NCBI GenBank assembly: GCA_964456445.1
Contig: CAYWBI010000231.1
Coordinates: forward strand, 1 to 5,355
Source: CAYWBI01 sp964456445
GTDB taxonomy: Bacteria; Calditrichota; Calditrichia; Calditrichales; J004
Reading direction: 5' to 3'
Length of the DNA stretch: 5,355 nucleotides
Position numbers and translations under genes: made by a program. Positions within the stretch are counted from its first letter, which is position 1; every line of letters begins with the position of its first letter. Below the pieces are notes generated by a model. It worked only from the letters and a program-made list of their open reading frames with translations, was not told where the DNA came from and made no database searches. Below are positions 4,726 through 5,355 of the stretch, piece by piece.

Positions 4726-5355
4726 CTATTCCGGGCATTTTGGAATGGGATGGCTGATATCCTTGTCTTCACATCCAAAGACAATACGCGCGGACACCTT
4801 TTGACGAAAATAGTACCAGGCCCAATTTATCATCACCATCATTTTATTTTGGAACCCGATTAAATAGGCAATATGGATAAATACCCACACCAACCAGGCC
4901 GGGAAACCACTTAATCGAATTGAGCCAAATTCAGCAATGGCGGCATTTCTGCCGATTACAGCCATTCGACCTTTGCTAAAGTAGCGAAAAGGGGCCGGCT
5001 TTTCATCTTTTATAGCGTGGGTGATTCGATGTGCTATATAACGTCCCTGTTGTATGGCCACAGAAGCCACGCCAGGCAAGGGACGACCGTCTTCCTGAGG
5101 AGAAAAGGCAAGGTCACCCAAAACAAAAACATTATTGAAACCCGGGATACTTAAATCCTTATCCACTTTTATTCGGCCCATTCTGTCGAAGTCAATTTTA
5201 TCGGCTTGCTTAAACAAAGCAGATGAATACGATGCCTGCACACCTGCCGTCCACAGAACGGCCTGGGTCTCGATTGTTTTTTCACCGTCCGCTGATTCAA
5301 GTATAACTTTATTTGCTTCTATTTGTGTAACACGATGTCCGGTTTTGACCTGCAC
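4726..5355 (-). CDS. type II NADH dehydrogenase (NDH-2), C-terminal part
   Basis: Only the last 210 codons or so are present; the gene continues past the right edge, and the first codon in view (GTG) is internal. Family members are about 400-450 residues, so roughly half is missing, including the N-terminal FAD dinucleotide fold. What remains is diagnostic: AVLWTAGVQAS (32-42), the second FAD-contact segment NNVFVLGDLAF (74-84), and LPGVASVAIQQGRYIAHRI (93-111) with the glutamines that face the quinone site. The tail (145-192) is the usual amphipathic membrane anchor, with RLSGFPAWLVWVFIHIAYLI and NKMMVMINWAWYYF. NDH-2 is a single-subunit, non-proton-pumping enzyme that moves electrons from NADH to membrane quinone at the cytoplasmic face. 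A short extra tail carries two cysteines (195 and 207). It heads the likely operon with the YHS and cyclase-fold genes. Confidence 0.92.
   Translation of the reverse strand: MQVKTGHRVTQIEANKVILESADGEKTIETQAVLWTAGVQASYSSALFKQADKIDFDRMGRIKVDKDLSIPGFNNVFVLGDLAFSPQEDGRPLPGVASVAIQQGRYIAHRITHAIKDEKPAPFRYFSKGRMAVIGRNAAIAEFGSIRLSGFPAWLVWVFIHIAYLIGFQNKMMVMINWAWYYFRQKVSARIVFGCEDKDISHPIPKCPE

Overview
The window looks like chromosomal DNA of a member of the Bacteroidota. This is inferred from several gene-family resemblances: a YceI-type lipoprotein next to a flavin reductase, a 4Fe-4S sulfonucleotide reductase with the GLM form of its substrate loop, and the tail of an IS200-like transposase of a type common in that phylum. 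No rRNA, tRNA or marker gene is present to confirm it. Most minus-strand genes carry clear AAGGAG-like ribosome binding sites, which is stronger than is usual for the phylum.

Left block (1-1896, all minus strand): a small NAD(P)H-dependent FMN reductase, a YceI-domain lipoprotein and a TfoX N-terminal-domain protein with a lysine-rich tail. The first two may form one transcription unit. The TfoX gene is separated from them by 168 bases and a GC hairpin right after its stop.

Middle (1897-2924): a 329-base divergent intergenic region with a 7-bp perfect dyad, then the only plus-strand gene, a sulfonucleotide (APS/PAPS) reductase of the CysH family with the four cysteines of a 4Fe-4S enzyme. 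No other sulfate-assimilation gene is in view.

Right block (2925-5355, all minus strand). Read in the direction of transcription, it begins with the C-terminal half of a type II NADH dehydrogenase that runs off the right edge. A small YHS-domain metal-binding protein follows, then a seven-helix protein made of two lycopene-cyclase-like halves. The YHS stop codon lies inside the ribosome binding site of the cyclase-like gene, so those two are probably translated together. A 569-base stretch without an intact gene comes next (3174-3742). It holds the tail of an IS200-like transposase broken by in-frame stops and a cluster of four short GC-rich palindromes that look like REP elements. Last is an 82-residue, two-helix membrane protein of unknown role.

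The parts most worth a second look are the transposase relic with its palindrome cluster and the NADH dehydrogenase / YHS / cyclase-fold gene string. No carotenoid gene accompanies the cyclase-like protein within the window.
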